Source of the DNA: Vibrio sp. 05-20-BW147
GTDB taxonomy: Bacteria > Pseudomonadota > Gammaproteobacteria > Enterobacterales > Vibrionaceae
NCBI RefSeq assembly: GCF_013369385.1
Contig: NZ_SZTO01000016.1
Location: forward strand, 42,395 to 106,394
Direction of reading: 5' to 3'
DNA length: 64,000 bases
Positions 48,446 to 58,519 of this stretch are shown in pieces (position 1 is the stretch's first letter; every line of letters starts with the position of its first letter). Made by a program: the position numbers and the translations under genes. Below the pieces are notes generated by a model. It saw only the letters and a list, made by a program, of their open reading frames with translations, was not told the origin of the DNA and searched no databases.

Positions 48446-49822
48446 TTAGCGACCAAACGGGTTAAAACCACCACCCATTCCGCCCATCATACCTTGCATG
48501 TTGCGCATCATGCCTTTCATGCCGCCTTTTTGCATTTTCTTCATCATCTTCTGCATTTGGGTAAACTGCTTAAGAAGACGGTTGACATCCTGCACTTGAG
48601 TACCAGAACCCGCTGCAATACGTTTTTTACGCGATCCTTTAATAAGATCAGGGTTTTGGCGCTCTTTCATCGTCATGGAGTTAATGATCGCTTCCATCTG
48701 CTTGAACATCTTGTCGTCGACTTTATCTTTGATGTCAGCTGGCAACTGAGACATGCCAGGTAGCTTGTCTAGCATCCCCATCATGCCACCCATGTTTTGC
48801 ATCTGACCAAGCTGTTCACGGAAATCTTCAAGATCAAAGCCTTTTTTCTCTTTGAACTTTTGCGCCAGTTTCTGCGCTTTTTCAGTATCAACGTTGCGTT
48901 GCAGATCTTCAATCAGCGACAGGACGTCACCCATGCCTAGAATACGTGAAGCAACACGATCGGGATGGAATGGCTCTAGTGCGTCAGTCTTTTCACCCAC
49001 ACCCAAGAACTTGATTGGTTTACCCGTAATATGGCGCACAGACAACGCCGCACCGCCACGTGCATCACCATCCACTTTGGTCAGAATCACACCCGTCAGT
49101 GGCAGCGCATCACCAAACGCTTTGGCGGTATTGGCGGCATCTTGACCCGTCATGGCATCAACCACAAACAGTGTTTCCACTGGGTTAATTGCACTGTGAA
49201 GCTGTTGGATCTCGCCCATCATCGCTTCATCAATCGCTAAGCGACCTGCGGTATCGACAATCAAGACATCAAAGAATTTCTTTTTCGCGTGATCGATAGC
49301 GGCATTGGCGATATCAATGGGTTTCTGGTCAGCAGACGAAGGGAAGAAGTCGACACCAATGTCACTTGCCAATGTTTCCAACTGCTTGATTGCTGCAGGG
49401 CGGTAAACGTCGGCCGACACAACCAACACTTTCTTTTTATCGCGCTCTTTTAACAGCTTCGATAGTTTACCGACGGAGGTGGTTTTACCCGCACCTTGTA
49501 GACCCGCCATCAAAATAACCGCTGGTGGTTGAGCCGCTAAGTTAAGTGCTTCGTTCGATTCACCCATGACCGCTTCAAGTTCGCCTTGAACGATCTTGAT
49601 AAACTCTTGGCCAGGAGTCAGAGATTTAGAAACCTCGACACCTACCGCTTTTTCTTTTACGCGTGCAACAAAATCACGCACTACAGGTAAAGCGACGTCG
49701 GCTTCCAGTAGTGCCATACGTACTTCACGCAGGGTATCTTTGATATTGTCTTCTGTCAGACGACCTTTGCCGCTGATGTTTTTCAGCGTTCTGGATAATC
49801 GATCCGTTAAATTCTCAAACAT
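48446..49822 (-). CDS. ffh: Signal recognition particle protein Ffh
   Basis: 458-aa SRP54 GTPase which with 4.5S RNA targets inner-membrane proteins to FtsY. N domain MFENLTDRLSRTLKNISGKGRLTEDNIK; G domain P-loop GLQGAGKTT, DTAGR, and TKVDGDARGGAALS; C-terminal methionine-rich M domain (MKKMQKGGMKGMMRNMQGMMGGMGGG) that binds signal peptides. The ATG at 49822 is chosen by alignment (MFENL) with GAGAACCAA upstream; the frame opens 18 codons earlier. Confidence 0.97.
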   Translation of the reverse strand: MFENLTDRLSRTLKNISGKGRLTEDNIKDTLREVRMALLEADVALPVVRDFVARVKEKAVGVEVSKSLTPGQEFIKIVQGELEAVMGESNEALNLAAQPPAVILMAGLQGAGKTTSVGKLSKLLKERDKKKVLVVSADVYRPAAIKQLETLASDIGVDFFPSSADQKPIDIANAAIDHAKKKFFDVLIVDTAGRLAIDEAMMGEIQQLHSAINPVETLFVVDAMTGQDAANTAKAFGDALPLTGVILTKVDGDARGGAALSVRHITGKPIKFLGVGEKTDALEPFHPDRVASRILGMGDVLSLIEDLQRNVDTEKAQKLAQKFKEKKGFDLEDFREQLGQMQNMGGMMGMLDKLPGMSQLPADIKDKVDDKMFKQMEAIINSMTMKERQNPDLIKGSRKKRIAAGSGTQVQDVNRLLKQFTQMQKMMKKMQKGGMKGMMRNMQGMMGGMGGGFNPFGR

Positions 49823-50035
49823 TTGGTTCTCTACGCTAAATTCGGCGATAAATTGGGGTGAGTATACCTTAGCCACGGAATCAGAGATACCCGCGAAACG
49901 GCTCTATTCCACACTATTGGGGATAAGTTATTCATTTCAACATCTCAACTCTCAGTATTGTTAAACATTGCACGTAGCCCAGAACCTCGTTGCAAGGTAT
50001 ACTTGCGTCATTCTTTTGCCCAACACTCAGGATAT

Positions 50036-50830
50036 ATGGACAGCATAATTGCCATTGGTGCAGCGATTCTCTACGGTTTAGCCATCGCTATGATTATTCC
50101 GGGACTTGCCCACCAAACGGGGATAAAAGCCAAAACCGTTTTAGTCAGTGCTTCTTTAGCGTTATTTTTTCACGCTTGGCTGTTAAGCGATCTCATTTTT
50201 GGCGGCTACGGGCAAAACCTCAGTATCTTAAATGTGGCCTCCTTAATCAGTTTCATCATTTCTTTAGTGATGAGCGCGGCTATGCTTAAAAATCGCTTGT
50301 GGTTCCTATTACCTGTTGTCTATAGCTTTGCTGTTATTAATCTCTCTGCTGCTGCGTTTCTACCCAGCACGTTCATCAAGCACTTAGAAAACGAACCTAA
50401 GCTACTGCTCCATATATCTTTGGCACTATTTTCCTACGCCACGCTAACAATAGGAGCACTCTATGCCCTGCAACTGGCTTGGCTTGACTACAAATTAAAG
50501 GCCAAGAAATCGTTGATAATGAACCCCAATTTGCCACCATTACTCATGGTGGAAAGACAATTATTTAAAATTATCTTAATTGGCAACTTGTTATTAACCG
50601 CAACGTTGGCAACTGGGTTTGTTTTTGTGTACGACATGTTTGCAGAGGGCAAAGCACACAAAGCGATACTTTCGTTTATTGCTTGGTTAGTCTACTCAAT
50701 CCTTCTTTGGGGCCATTATCAGAAAGGGTGGAGAGGAAAAAAGGTCACGTGGTTTGCCGTAGCGGGCGCAACCTTGCTTACACTGGCCTACTTTGGCAGT
50801 CGCTTTGTTAAAGAGATCATTCTTAGCTAA
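50036..50830 (+). CDS. Cytochrome c assembly (CcsA/YpjD) family membrane protein
   Basis: 264-aa inner-membrane protein with about eight hydrophobic helices, belonging to the CcsA/HemX-like family (E. coli YpjD). Features are FHAWLLSDLIF and LLLHISLALFSYATLTIGALYALQLAW, with conserved histidines in helices that may contact haem. The ATG at 50036 (MDSIIAIG) has AGGATAT upstream. Divergent from ffh and upstream of a CorC-like gene, as in E. coli where ypjD neighbours ffh and yfjD. Function not proven. Confidence 0.87.
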   Translation: MDSIIAIGAAILYGLAIAMIIPGLAHQTGIKAKTVLVSASLALFFHAWLLSDLIFGGYGQNLSILNVASLISFIISLVMSAAMLKNRLWFLLPVVYSFAVINLSAAAFLPSTFIKHLENEPKLLLHISLALFSYATLTIGALYALQLAWLDYKLKAKKSLIMNPNLPPLLMVERQLFKIILIGNLLLTATLATGFVFVYDMFAEGKAHKAILSFIAWLVYSILLWGHYQKGWRGKKVTWFAVAGATLLTLAYFGSRFVKEIILS

Positions 50831-50843
50831 GTTGACAAAACGT

Positions 50844-50863
50844 GTGCGACTACGTCGTCGCAC
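50844..50863 (+). terminator. Weak stem-loop before corC-like gene
   Basis: GTGCGAC-6 nt-GTCGCAC followed by TTCGGTTTG, 14 bases past the previous stop. Weak terminator or spacer hairpin. Confidence 0.35.
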
Positions 50864-50918
50864 TTCGGTTTGCAATCAAGCAATGATTATTCGAAACAGT
50901 AAAAGGAAAAATTAAGTT

Positions 50919-52196
50919 TTGAACGACATATCTACGGGTATCTTATTTGCGCTACTCGCGTGTCTTATTGTCATTTCAGGTTATTTCTCTGGTTCAGAGA
51001 CAGGGATGATGTCACTGAATCGCTATCGCTTGAAGCACCTTGCTAACTCTGGCCACAAAGGGGCTAAGCGTGTTGAAAAGCTATTGAGTCGCCCAGACAG
51101 ACTGATTGGTTTAATCTTAATCGGCAACAACCTTGTCAACATTCTCGCTTCAGCCATTGCAACCATTCTCGGCATGCGTTTGTACGGTGATTTGGGTGTC
51201 GCGATTGCCACCGGTGCTCTCACCTTAGTCGTGTTGGTTTTTGCGGAAGTTACCCCAAAAACCGTTGCAGCTCTCTATCCTGAACGTGTGTCCTATGCCA
51301 GCAGCATTCTGTTGGTTGCGCTGATGAAGATCCTTTCACCACTAGTGATGTTAGTGAACTTTATTACCAATGGTTTTATTCGCTTACTTGGTCTTAAAGC
51401 ACAACATAACAGTGAAGACAATCTGAGCTCTGAAGAGTTGCGCACTGTGGTGAACGAAGCGGGTAGCCTGATCCCTCAGCGACACCAAGATATGCTGGTC
51501 TCCATTTTGGATCTCGAACACGTCACTGTGAATGACATCATGGTCCCGCGCAATGAGATTACTGGTATCGATATCAATGACGATTGGAAATCGATCGTAC
51601 GCCAATTGGCGCATTCCCCACATGGTCGTATTGTTCTTTATCGCGACAAAGTTGATGAAGCTGTGGGTATGTTGAGATTGCGAGAAGCCTATCGTTTGAT
51701 GTTGGAGAAAAATGAGTTCAACAAGGAAACCTTGTTGCGTGCTGCCGATGAAGTCTATTTCATTCCTGAGAGCACCCCGCTCAATGTTCAGTTACTGAAG
51801 TTCCAACGCAATAAAGAACGTATTGGCCTTATCGTCGATGAATATGGTGACATTATTGGTCTAGTGACGCTTGAAGATATTCTTGAAGAAATTGTTGGGG
51901 AGTTTACCACCTCGATCGCACCTAGTTTCTCCGATGATATTACGCCTCAAAGCGATGGAAGCTTTCTCATTGAGGGCAGTACCAATATCAGAGATATTAA
52001 TAAAGGATTAAAATGGAAACTTCCCACCGATGGTCCAAGAACCTTGAACGGCTTGATTTTGGAACACTTAGAACATATTCCAGATAACCACTTGAGCATC
52101 AAAATTGAAGGGCATGCGATGGAGATTGTGCAACTGGAAGGGAACCGAATAAAATTGGTTAAGGTGTTTCCTAAGCGCAAACGCAAAACAGCCTAA
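50919..52196 (+). CDS. yfjD: CNNM/CorC-family membrane protein with CBS domains (YfjD)
   Basis: 425-aa HlyC/CorC (CNNM) family protein. DUF21 transmembrane domain with four helices (about 1-180), including SGSETGMMSLNRYRLKHLA and GNNLVNILASA. A CBS pair (about 200-330) includes MVPRNEITGIDI. The C-terminal CorC/HlyC-associated domain covers about 345-420. It starts with TTG at 50919 because LNDISTG aligns with E. coli YfjD MDHISTG. AAGGAAAAA lies about 12 bases upstream. Proposed roles in the family concern Mg2+ or Co2+ efflux. Confidence 0.91.
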   Translation: MNDISTGILFALLACLIVISGYFSGSETGMMSLNRYRLKHLANSGHKGAKRVEKLLSRPDRLIGLILIGNNLVNILASAIATILGMRLYGDLGVAIATGALTLVVLVFAEVTPKTVAALYPERVSYASSILLVALMKILSPLVMLVNFITNGFIRLLGLKAQHNSEDNLSSEELRTVVNEAGSLIPQRHQDMLVSILDLEHVTVNDIMVPRNEITGIDINDDWKSIVRQLAHSPHGRIVLYRDKVDEAVGMLRLREAYRLMLEKNEFNKETLLRAADEVYFIPESTPLNVQLLKFQRNKERIGLIVDEYGDIIGLVTLEDILEEIVGEFTTSIAPSFSDDITPQSDGSFLIEGSTNIRDINKGLKWKLPTDGPRTLNGLILEHLEHIPDNHLSIKIEGHAMEIVQLEGNRIKLVKVFPKRKRKTA

Positions 52197-52204
52197 TGAC
52201 GATC

Positions 52205-52236
52205 AAAAAGGCCCAGAGGAAACACTGGGCCTTTAA
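52205..52236. terminator. Bidirectional terminator between yfjD and luxS
   Basis: AAAGGCCCAG-8 nt-CTGGGCCTTT between converging genes, with T/A flanks on both sides. Confidence 0.85.
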
Positions 52237-52255
52237 CTTTTTATGATGAACTGAA

Positions 52256-52774
52256 TTAATCGACTTTAAGCTCTTTCAACATGGCTTCTGGCAAGGCAAG
52301 CTCATCGTTTTTATTGACTGAGATGCCAGCCACTAAGATATTTTGAGCAATTTGCTTCGCTTCATCCAGAGAGTGCATGGCCGCGGTACCGCACTGGTAC
52401 TCGTTCAACTCAGGGATCTTGTTTTGGCTTTCCACTTTCAACACATCTTCCATCGAAGCCGTCCACGCAGATGCCACATCTTGCTCGCTCGGCGCACCAA
52501 TTAAGCTCATGTAGAAACCGGTACGACACCCCATCGGAGAAATATCGATAATCTCAACCGACGCACCATTGAGATGCTTGCGCATAAAACCAGCGTACAG
52601 GTGTTCTAGAGTGTGAATACCTTTTTCAGACAAAATGTCTTTGTTGGGGGCGGTGAAACGTAGGTCAAACACGGTAATGGTGTCGCCTTTTGGCGTTTGC
52701 ATGGTTTTTGCCACACGCACAGCGGGTGCATGCATGCGAGTGTGGTCAACGGTAAAACTATCTAATAACGGCAT
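52256..52774 (-). CDS. luxS: S-ribosylhomocysteine lyase LuxS (AI-2 synthase)
   Basis: 172-aa Fe2+-dependent enzyme that splits S-ribosylhomocysteine to homocysteine and DPD, the precursor of autoinducer AI-2. Metal ligands are His54 and His58 in the HTLEH motif, and Cys in [12 protein letters not shown]. The sequence [24 protein letters not shown] is invariant in vibrios. It ends the M16-gshA-SLT-luxS run, or has its own promoter in the 50 bp upstream. Together with smcR it gives two quorum-sensing genes in one window. Confidence 0.98.
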   Translation of the reverse strand: MPLLDSFTVDHTRMHAPAVRVAKTMQTPKGDTITVFDLRFTAPNKDILSEKGIHTLEHLYAGFMRKHLNGASVEIIDISPMGCRTGFYMSLIGAPSEQDVASAWTASMEDVLKVESQNKIPELNEYQCGTAAMHSLDEAKQIAQNILVAGISVNKNDELALPEAMLKELKVD

Positions 52775-52824
52775 TACTTCTCTCCTGCTCTATTCGTCCT
52801 TGATGCTCAGAGGACTTTACTGGC

Positions 52825-53457
52825 TTAGAAAAACCAGCTTCGATTATCTTCCAATTCTTGGCGGCATTGCTTTAGCTGCCAACCATAATCCTTGGTCTGT
52901 TGCTCCACTTTGCGAGCGACCTTGATCAACGAAGGTTTCTTTTGGTATGTCTTGCGTTTGTACCCACCTCTTCCTTCATGATAGGCGAGATACTGGTTAT
53001 AAGGGTCCCATAAGGAGACGCCCAACTGCTTACGTGTTTCACTGGTATACCAACCAATGAACATCAATGAGTCATCAAAGTTAGTCCGTGAGCCACCATG
53101 TCCTGTCGCACGTTGAAAATCTTCCCAAGCCGGATCTTGCGCTTGAGCATAACCGTACGCACTACTCACATGTCCCCAAGGAATAAACCCAAGTATATAG
53201 TCTTTTGGTGGCCTTGCATCGTGGCGAAAACTGCTCTCTTGTTTGACAAACGCCATCGCGACTTGAATCGGGGTACCCCACTCCTTTTCCATTGCTAAGG
53301 CATCTTTATACCAGCGAGGTTTCTCACGGAAAATGTCACATAAGTTATTTTGCTGTGCTGGCGGGGTAGTTGCACAGCCGGATAACCACACCACACCGAA
53401 CAACAGCATACAACGAGCAATCTTCACCATCCCTCTTTCAACGGAGGCACGAGTCAT
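52825..53457 (-). CDS. SLT-domain lipoprotein, probable lytic transglycosylase
   Basis: 210-aa predicted lipoprotein: lipobox LSGC with Cys28. A lysozyme-like SLT domain follows, with the likely catalytic Glu74 in FVKQESSFRHDARPP and later ASAYGYAQAQDPAWEDF-type residues (read SSAYGYAQ). The region YLAYHEGRGGYKRKTY is also typical. It starts 10 bp after gshA with AGGG ahead of the ATG at 53457; an internal ATG at 53430 is an alternative. It is placed between gshA and luxS, a Vibrio arrangement. Cuts peptidoglycan glycan strands if active; not tested. Confidence 0.85.
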   Translation of the reverse strand: MTRASVERGMVKIARCMLLFGVVWLSGCATTPPAQQNNLCDIFREKPRWYKDALAMEKEWGTPIQVAMAFVKQESSFRHDARPPKDYILGFIPWGHVSSAYGYAQAQDPAWEDFQRATGHGGSRTNFDDSLMFIGWYTSETRKQLGVSLWDPYNQYLAYHEGRGGYKRKTYQKKPSLIKVARKVEQQTKDYGWQLKQCRQELEDNRSWFF

Positions 53458-53467
53458 TGCCGATACC

Positions 53468-55033
53468 CTATTTCAAGTAGGCGAAGTAATTGGCCAAATA
53501 GGTATCAAAATCGACCTTATCGGCTTGCTCAACTTGGCTCTGTTTCATGAGAGAGAGCTCAACCTCTTGCTCCATTTTCTGCAAAGAGAAGTGGCGATAT
53601 TGATGCGCTAAGTTTTTCTCACGGTATTCACGACCCAACTCGCATCCCGTTGCGCCCAAGCTGCCATTTTGCTGAATCAAAGTAAGCAGCTGTGCAGACA
53701 AGGTTTTATCTGGATGATCAATCCACTGTTCTAGCTCACTACAAACGAGGCTGTATTGATTGTTACCATGAGCACTGTCCATGATTTCCGCTAACTGACG
53801 CAGCTCTGTAAACACGCGATGCGCCCAAGCTTGTAAGCTGAGCTTTTCACCTTTACAACCGATCTGCAACTCTAAGCCATACTCACGGCCAGATACCACC
53901 ACCTTGTTCCAGTTTTCCCGCCAACAAGCCAGTTCACATTGATCCATTGGTTGCGACTCAGATAAGGCAGCCCATGTTAAGAATAAATCGAGGAAACGCA
54001 CTTGAGTTTCCGTGATACCCACTGGCGTAAATGGATTCACATCCAGCGAGCGTACTTCAATGTATTCCACACCGCCACGAGCTAATGCCTCGGATGGCTT
54101 CTCACCATTTTGGGTCACACGTTTGGGGCGAATAGGAGCATAAAGCTCGTTTTCAATTTGCAGAATATTGCTGTTCAACTGGCGGTACTCACCATTTTCC
54201 TTCACACCCAACTTGGCAAACTCAGCCGAAGGTGTACGGATGGCTTTACTTAGCCCTTCTAGGTATTCATCAATGCTGTTAAAGCCAATCGTCAGGACAC
54301 TTTGAGCGCTATTGGTGTAACCCAAATCACTCAAGCGTAGTGACGTCGCCTTAGGTAAATATAAGGTTTTCCCCAACGCTTCAAAAGGCAAAGAGGTCTT
54401 ACGACCTTGAAGGAATGAGGAACACATGGCAGGTGACGCACCAAAGAAGTAAGGGATCAACCAACCGAAGCGATAATAGTTACGAATCAGGCCAAAATAA
54501 GCATCAGACTTCGTTGCTTGGCGATCTTCTTCTGTCTGTTCACCATGCAGCGCATCCCAAAAACTCTCTGGAAATGAGAAGTTAAAGTGCACGCCGGAAA
54601 TGATCTGCATGAGGCTGCCATAACGACGCTTCAAGCCTTCACGATATAAGGTTTTCATTTTGGCCGAGTTTGAACTGCCGTATTGCGCCAAAGCGATTTG
54701 ATCTTCATTTTCCACGAAACAGGGCATCGACATCGGCCACATTTTCTCTTCCCCAAGCTGAGTTTGGGTGAAGTGATGAATATCTTCTAGTTGGCTCAAT
54801 AGCACATCAATATCGTTGGAAACGGGCGTAATGAACTCTAGCAAAGATTCAGCAAAGTCTGTGGTAATCCACTGATTGGTAAACGCAGAGCCAAGTGACT
54901 TAGGATGCATGGTGGTCGCAATACGGCCATTTTGGCTGTAGCGCAATGTTTCACGCTCCACACCACGGCCAAACTGTTTAAACACTTCTGGGTTTCTTGC
55001 AACTAACTCGAGTCGCGCAGCAAAATCAGTCAA
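53468..55033 (-). CDS. gshA: Glutamate-cysteine ligase
   Basis: About 521-aa gamma-glutamylcysteine synthetase (proteobacterial type 1), first step of glutathione synthesis. Landmarks are [33 protein letters not shown] and [19 protein letters not shown]. The best start is TTG at 55033 ([11 protein letters not shown]), with an alternative GTG at 55045; neither has a strong ribosome site. Two perfect stem-loops precede the start (55100-55177). The SLT lipoprotein gene is 10 bp downstream. Confidence 0.93.
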   Translation of the reverse strand: MTDFAARLELVARNPEVFKQFGRGVERETLRYSQNGRIATTMHPKSLGSAFTNQWITTDFAESLLEFITPVSNDIDVLLSQLEDIHHFTQTQLGEEKMWPMSMPCFVENEDQIALAQYGSSNSAKMKTLYREGLKRRYGSLMQIISGVHFNFSFPESFWDALHGEQTEEDRQATKSDAYFGLIRNYYRFGWLIPYFFGASPAMCSSFLQGRKTSLPFEALGKTLYLPKATSLRLSDLGYTNSAQSVLTIGFNSIDEYLEGLSKAIRTPSAEFAKLGVKENGEYRQLNSNILQIENELYAPIRPKRVTQNGEKPSEALARGGVEYIEVRSLDVNPFTPVGITETQVRFLDLFLTWAALSESQPMDQCELACWRENWNKVVVSGREYGLELQIGCKGEKLSLQAWAHRVFTELRQLAEIMDSAHGNNQYSLVCSELEQWIDHPDKTLSAQLLTLIQQNGSLGATGCELGREYREKNLAHQYRHFSLQKMEQEVELSLMKQSQVEQADKVDFDTYLANYFAYLK

Positions 55034-55099
55034 AATGAAATTCACTTATATCAGAAGCTTGCAGCGTCACACCTGCAAACTGAGTTGTCAGAAATCGAA

Positions 55100-55144
55100 T
55101 TGGTCTGGATACCCTTCTGATGAACAAAAGGGTATCCAGACCAA
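55100..55144 (-). repeat. 17-bp perfect inverted repeat upstream of gshA
   Basis: TTGGTCTGGATACCCTT and its exact complement flank an 11-nt loop. It is followed on the minus strand by TTCGATTTCTG, not a real T tract. RNA formed would be a very stable hairpin 55 bases before gshA. Role unknown: weak terminator or leader structure. Confidence 0.8.
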
Positions 55145-55150
55145 CAACAA

Positions 55151-55177
55151 GTAGCGAAGAGGAGTTCTCTTCGCTAC
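55151..55177 (-). terminator. 11-bp stem-loop after the M16 peptidase gene
   Basis: GTAGCGAAGAG-5 nt-CTCTTCGCTAC, a perfect stem 12 bases past the M16 stop, with TTGTTGTTGG after it on the minus strand. Probable intrinsic terminator with an imperfect T tract. Confidence 0.6.
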
Positions 55178-55189
55178 TAAATGTGTACT

Positions 55190-58048
55190 CTATCGGATGA
55201 TTTCAAGCTCTACTATAGGTTTATTTAGCTTTTCTAATTGTGGGCGAAGCGTTTTCGCATCACCCACCACAATCATCTGATAGTCCTTAGGATCGAACCA
55301 TTTTTCAGCCAAATCGTTCAACGGCGCCTTAGCGACACTGTCGACAATAGCATTACGCTGCTTGAGGTAATCCTCATCCAGGCTGTAGTGCAAGATATTA
55401 CCAATCAACTGTGCTTTTTGGCTTGGCGTTTCGTATTTCAATGCATCTTGCTGACCGACCGCTTGGCGCATAAAGCGTAACTCGTCATCCGTCATTCCAG
55501 ATTGAGAAAACTCATTCAGTTCATTCTCCATCTCCATTAACGCAGGAATGGTTGCATCAGCGCGCACTTGCGCATCAAACACCACAACACCAGTTTCGAG
55601 ATTGCTGGCAAAGTAGCCTTGTGCGCCATAGGTATAGCCTTTATCTTCACGCAAATTTTGATTTAGGCGACTATTGAAATTACCCGCCAAATTAAAGTTC
55701 GCCAACTGGCTCAAAAACATTTCTCCCGTAGCATCATACGGTAGGCCCAAACGAACCATACGAATCACGCTTTGCGGCGCTCCCGGCTTATCCACCAAGT
55801 AGATTTTTGACTCACTTAATGGCCTCAAAACTTGTGGACGATACAGCGGCGCAGCCTCACCTTGCCACTCTTTCCAGAATGAAAGTTGCTTTGCCATATC
55901 ACGACGATTTAAATCCCCCACCACAACGATTTGTGCGCTTTGCGGTGTATAGTGCGCTTTGTAGAACGCCTTTACGTCATCCAACGACAAGCTGTTTAAT
56001 GACGCCATAGTGCCATCGCTAGAGCGAGCAAACAGTGAGTCTCCGTAAAGAACCTGACGTGTTGCTTGTGAGGCCATCCAGCTTGGTTGCTGCTGCTCAT
56101 AGACCGCGCCTTCAATCATCTGTTTTTTCGCTCGTGCGAAATCATCTTCGTTAAAGGCAGGGGACCGGATCATCTGCTGAAAAATTTCCAAAGTTGCTGG
56201 CAAATTTTTCTCAAGAGCGGATAGTGTCACCATTGTGCTGTAGCGTTCCGCGGAAACACTAATGGTACTACCTAACTTATCCAGCTCCGCTTGGATCTCT
56301 TCTGCGCTGCGTTTTGTTGTGCCCTCTTGCATCATGGATGCAGTCAATTTCGCTAACCCCTCCTTGCCTAACACTTCAAATCGGCTGCCTGCAGGAAAGC
56401 GGAACTGCATTAATACAGTCGGAGTCTCGTCACTGACAGCGCCGAGTAACTCGCTGCCATTATCAAAATGAAGCTTATACAGTTCTGGCATTTCAGCTTT
56501 CACTGCTTTGGCAGCCGAAGGCATCACAGAGCGATCAAAATCCGCCTCAGCTTTTCGGTAAGCGAGTTGTTCATCCGAAATTTTGTCGTATTCTGGTAAA
56601 TCGCGTTTTGGCGTCACAAAGTTGGCTTTTTGCACCGCCAGTTCTGTTTTCCCTTTAGGTACCACACTTAATGTGACCTTGTTTTTGCCATCTATAAACT
56701 GCTGATAGGCTTGATTGACTGATTCGGTGCTTACTGCACGTAACTGATCAAGTTGGTATTCGATGCGGTCAGGGGTCGCAAAGAATGTTTCATTGGCGGC
56801 CAACTGACTCACTTTGCCACTGACGCTTTGTAATGAGAACACGGCATCGGCTTCTGCTTTGCCGAGAATCTGCTCCAACCGCTGGGCATTGGCACCTTGT
56901 TGCTTAAACTCATCAAGCGTATGCATCAGCTCTTGGTAGAGTCCGGATAAATCGCCTCGATCACCAGAATCGCCCATCGCATACACGTAGAAAGTACAGG
57001 CTAATTCAGCACAATCTTGGAAGGCGCCAGCATCGACGGCTTTTTGCGTTTTTACTAAGTTTTGGTACAACAAGCTGTTGTTCCCTTCACCAAGCAAGCT
57101 GGCTAAAGCGTCCAGTGAAGCTTCTTGCTCCTCACCTTTGTAGCTCGTTGGCCAGCCAATCATCACCATTGGTTGACGAATACGATCTTCCAGCGTGATG
57201 AAGCGATTTTCATCCAGTTTTGCAGGCTGCTTAGGTGCGTTATTAACCTCTGGCCCGCGTGGAATGCTGCCAAAATACTTATTAACCCACTCCAATGTCT
57301 GATCACTATCGATATCACCACCAATGGTCAGCACCGCATTATTAGGTCCATACCAGCGCAAAAAAAATGCTTTCAGGTCATTGACGTCTACACGGTCAAG
57401 ATCGTCAACATACCCGATAGTTTGCCACGAATATGGATGTCCCTCTGGATACATCGCTTCGGCCATCTTTTCCCAGATCAGGCCGTACGGACGATTGTCG
57501 TAGCGCTGCGCACGCTCGTTTTTCACCGTGTCACGTTGCACCTCAAACTTACGTTGCGATACGGCATCAAGTAGAAAGCCCATACGATCCGACTCTAACC
57601 ACAACATTTTCTCAAGTTGGTTCGCTGGTACGGTTTCGAAATAGTTGGTTCTATCTCGGTTTGTTGTGCCATTTAGTGTTCCGCCGGCTTCCGTAATGAT
57701 CTTGAAGTGTTGCTGATCACCCACATTTTCCGAACCTTGGAACATCATATGCTCGAAGAAATGCGCAAAGCCTGACTTACCAATCTCTTCTCGAGCCGAG
57801 CCGACATGATAAGTGACGTCAACGTGTACCAAGGGATCGGAGTGATCGGGTGATAAAATGACGGTTAAGCCATTTTCTAAACGATATTTTTCATACGGGA
57901 TTTTGACTTTACCCGCTTGCGCTGACGACTCTTCAATCAGAGTCACCCCTTCTGGTAATGAAGAAAAAAACGGCACAGAAACCGATTTTACGGAAGAACA
58001 ACCAGCGAGGACAAAAAGAGAGCAGGCACTCAGCATCAGTTTTTTCAT
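55190..58048 (-). CDS. M16 (insulinase-like) zinc peptidase lipoprotein
   Basis: 952-aa M16 metallopeptidase. A lipobox (LAGC, Cys17) predicts attachment to the outer or inner membrane facing the periplasm. The inverted zinc motif is HFFEH at 96-100, with a downstream Glu in the TVKNERAQRYDNRPYG region. Two M16 halves are present; the second (about 515-940) lacks the motif, as usual. Near 57 kb it lies upstream of gshA and downstream of yqaA. Similar proteins occur in vibrios at this locus. Substrate unknown. Confidence 0.92.
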   Translation of the reverse strand: MKKLMLSACSLFVLAGCSSVKSVSVPFFSSLPEGVTLIEESSAQAGKVKIPYEKYRLENGLTVILSPDHSDPLVHVDVTYHVGSAREEIGKSGFAHFFEHMMFQGSENVGDQQHFKIITEAGGTLNGTTNRDRTNYFETVPANQLEKMLWLESDRMGFLLDAVSQRKFEVQRDTVKNERAQRYDNRPYGLIWEKMAEAMYPEGHPYSWQTIGYVDDLDRVDVNDLKAFFLRWYGPNNAVLTIGGDIDSDQTLEWVNKYFGSIPRGPEVNNAPKQPAKLDENRFITLEDRIRQPMVMIGWPTSYKGEEQEASLDALASLLGEGNNSLLYQNLVKTQKAVDAGAFQDCAELACTFYVYAMGDSGDRGDLSGLYQELMHTLDEFKQQGANAQRLEQILGKAEADAVFSLQSVSGKVSQLAANETFFATPDRIEYQLDQLRAVSTESVNQAYQQFIDGKNKVTLSVVPKGKTELAVQKANFVTPKRDLPEYDKISDEQLAYRKAEADFDRSVMPSAAKAVKAEMPELYKLHFDNGSELLGAVSDETPTVLMQFRFPAGSRFEVLGKEGLAKLTASMMQEGTTKRSAEEIQAELDKLGSTISVSAERYSTMVTLSALEKNLPATLEIFQQMIRSPAFNEDDFARAKKQMIEGAVYEQQQPSWMASQATRQVLYGDSLFARSSDGTMASLNSLSLDDVKAFYKAHYTPQSAQIVVVGDLNRRDMAKQLSFWKEWQGEAAPLYRPQVLRPLSESKIYLVDKPGAPQSVIRMVRLGLPYDATGEMFLSQLANFNLAGNFNSRLNQNLREDKGYTYGAQGYFASNLETGVVVFDAQVRADATIPALMEMENELNEFSQSGMTDDELRFMRQAVGQQDALKYETPSQKAQLIGNILHYSLDEDYLKQRNAIVDSVAKAPLNDLAEKWFDPKDYQMIVVGDAKTLRPQLEKLNKPIVELEIIR

Positions 58049-58057
58049 GCTTTTTCC

Positions 58058-58519
58058 TTAGAATAGTCCGATATAAAGCATAGCCAGCACGCTGTAGCGT
58101 ACCGCTTTCCCCAGTGCGATAAGCACCAGACAAGGAAGAAATTTCATTCGCAGCCAACCGGCCGCTAAACAGAGAGGATCACCAATCACAGGAAGCCAAC
58201 TAAAAAACAGCCCCCAATAGCCGTATTTGGCTAACCACCTCAAAGCGGTATGACCATGTTTTTCTTGTTGAGTTCGATTTGGTAACAGCAAACCTAACCA
58301 ATAGTTAGTTAACCCACCAAGAGTATTTCCTAGCGTCGCGACAATAATGATGTGTGAAATAGGAAATTGATTAAGAGACAAGGTCGCGATCAAACTCGCC
58401 TCTGAGCCTCCAGGTAATAAGGTTGCACTGAGAAAACCAGTGAAAAACAATACCCAAAGTGCAGAGTCGGAAAACCACAATGCCGCCTCTGCAAACCATC
58501 CATTAAAGGTTTCTAACAT
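58058..58519 (-). CDS. yqaA: YqaA family membrane protein (DedA/VTT-like)
   Basis: 153-aa inner-membrane protein with about four hydrophobic segments, SNARE-associated/VTT fold (DedA-related). Features are FLSATLLPGGSEASLIAT, TLGNTLGGLTNYWLG and GDPLCLAAGWLRM. In E. coli yqaA also sits near gshA, luxS and csrA. Its ATG lies inside the end of the oxidoreductase gene (7-bp overlap), so translation is likely coupled. Function unknown. Confidence 0.92.
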   Translation of the reverse strand: MLETFNGWFAEAALWFSDSALWVLFFTGFLSATLLPGGSEASLIATLSLNQFPISHIIIVATLGNTLGGLTNYWLGLLLPNRTQQEKHGHTALRWLAKYGYWGLFFSWLPVIGDPLCLAAGWLRMKFLPCLVLIALGKAVRYSVLAMLYIGLF

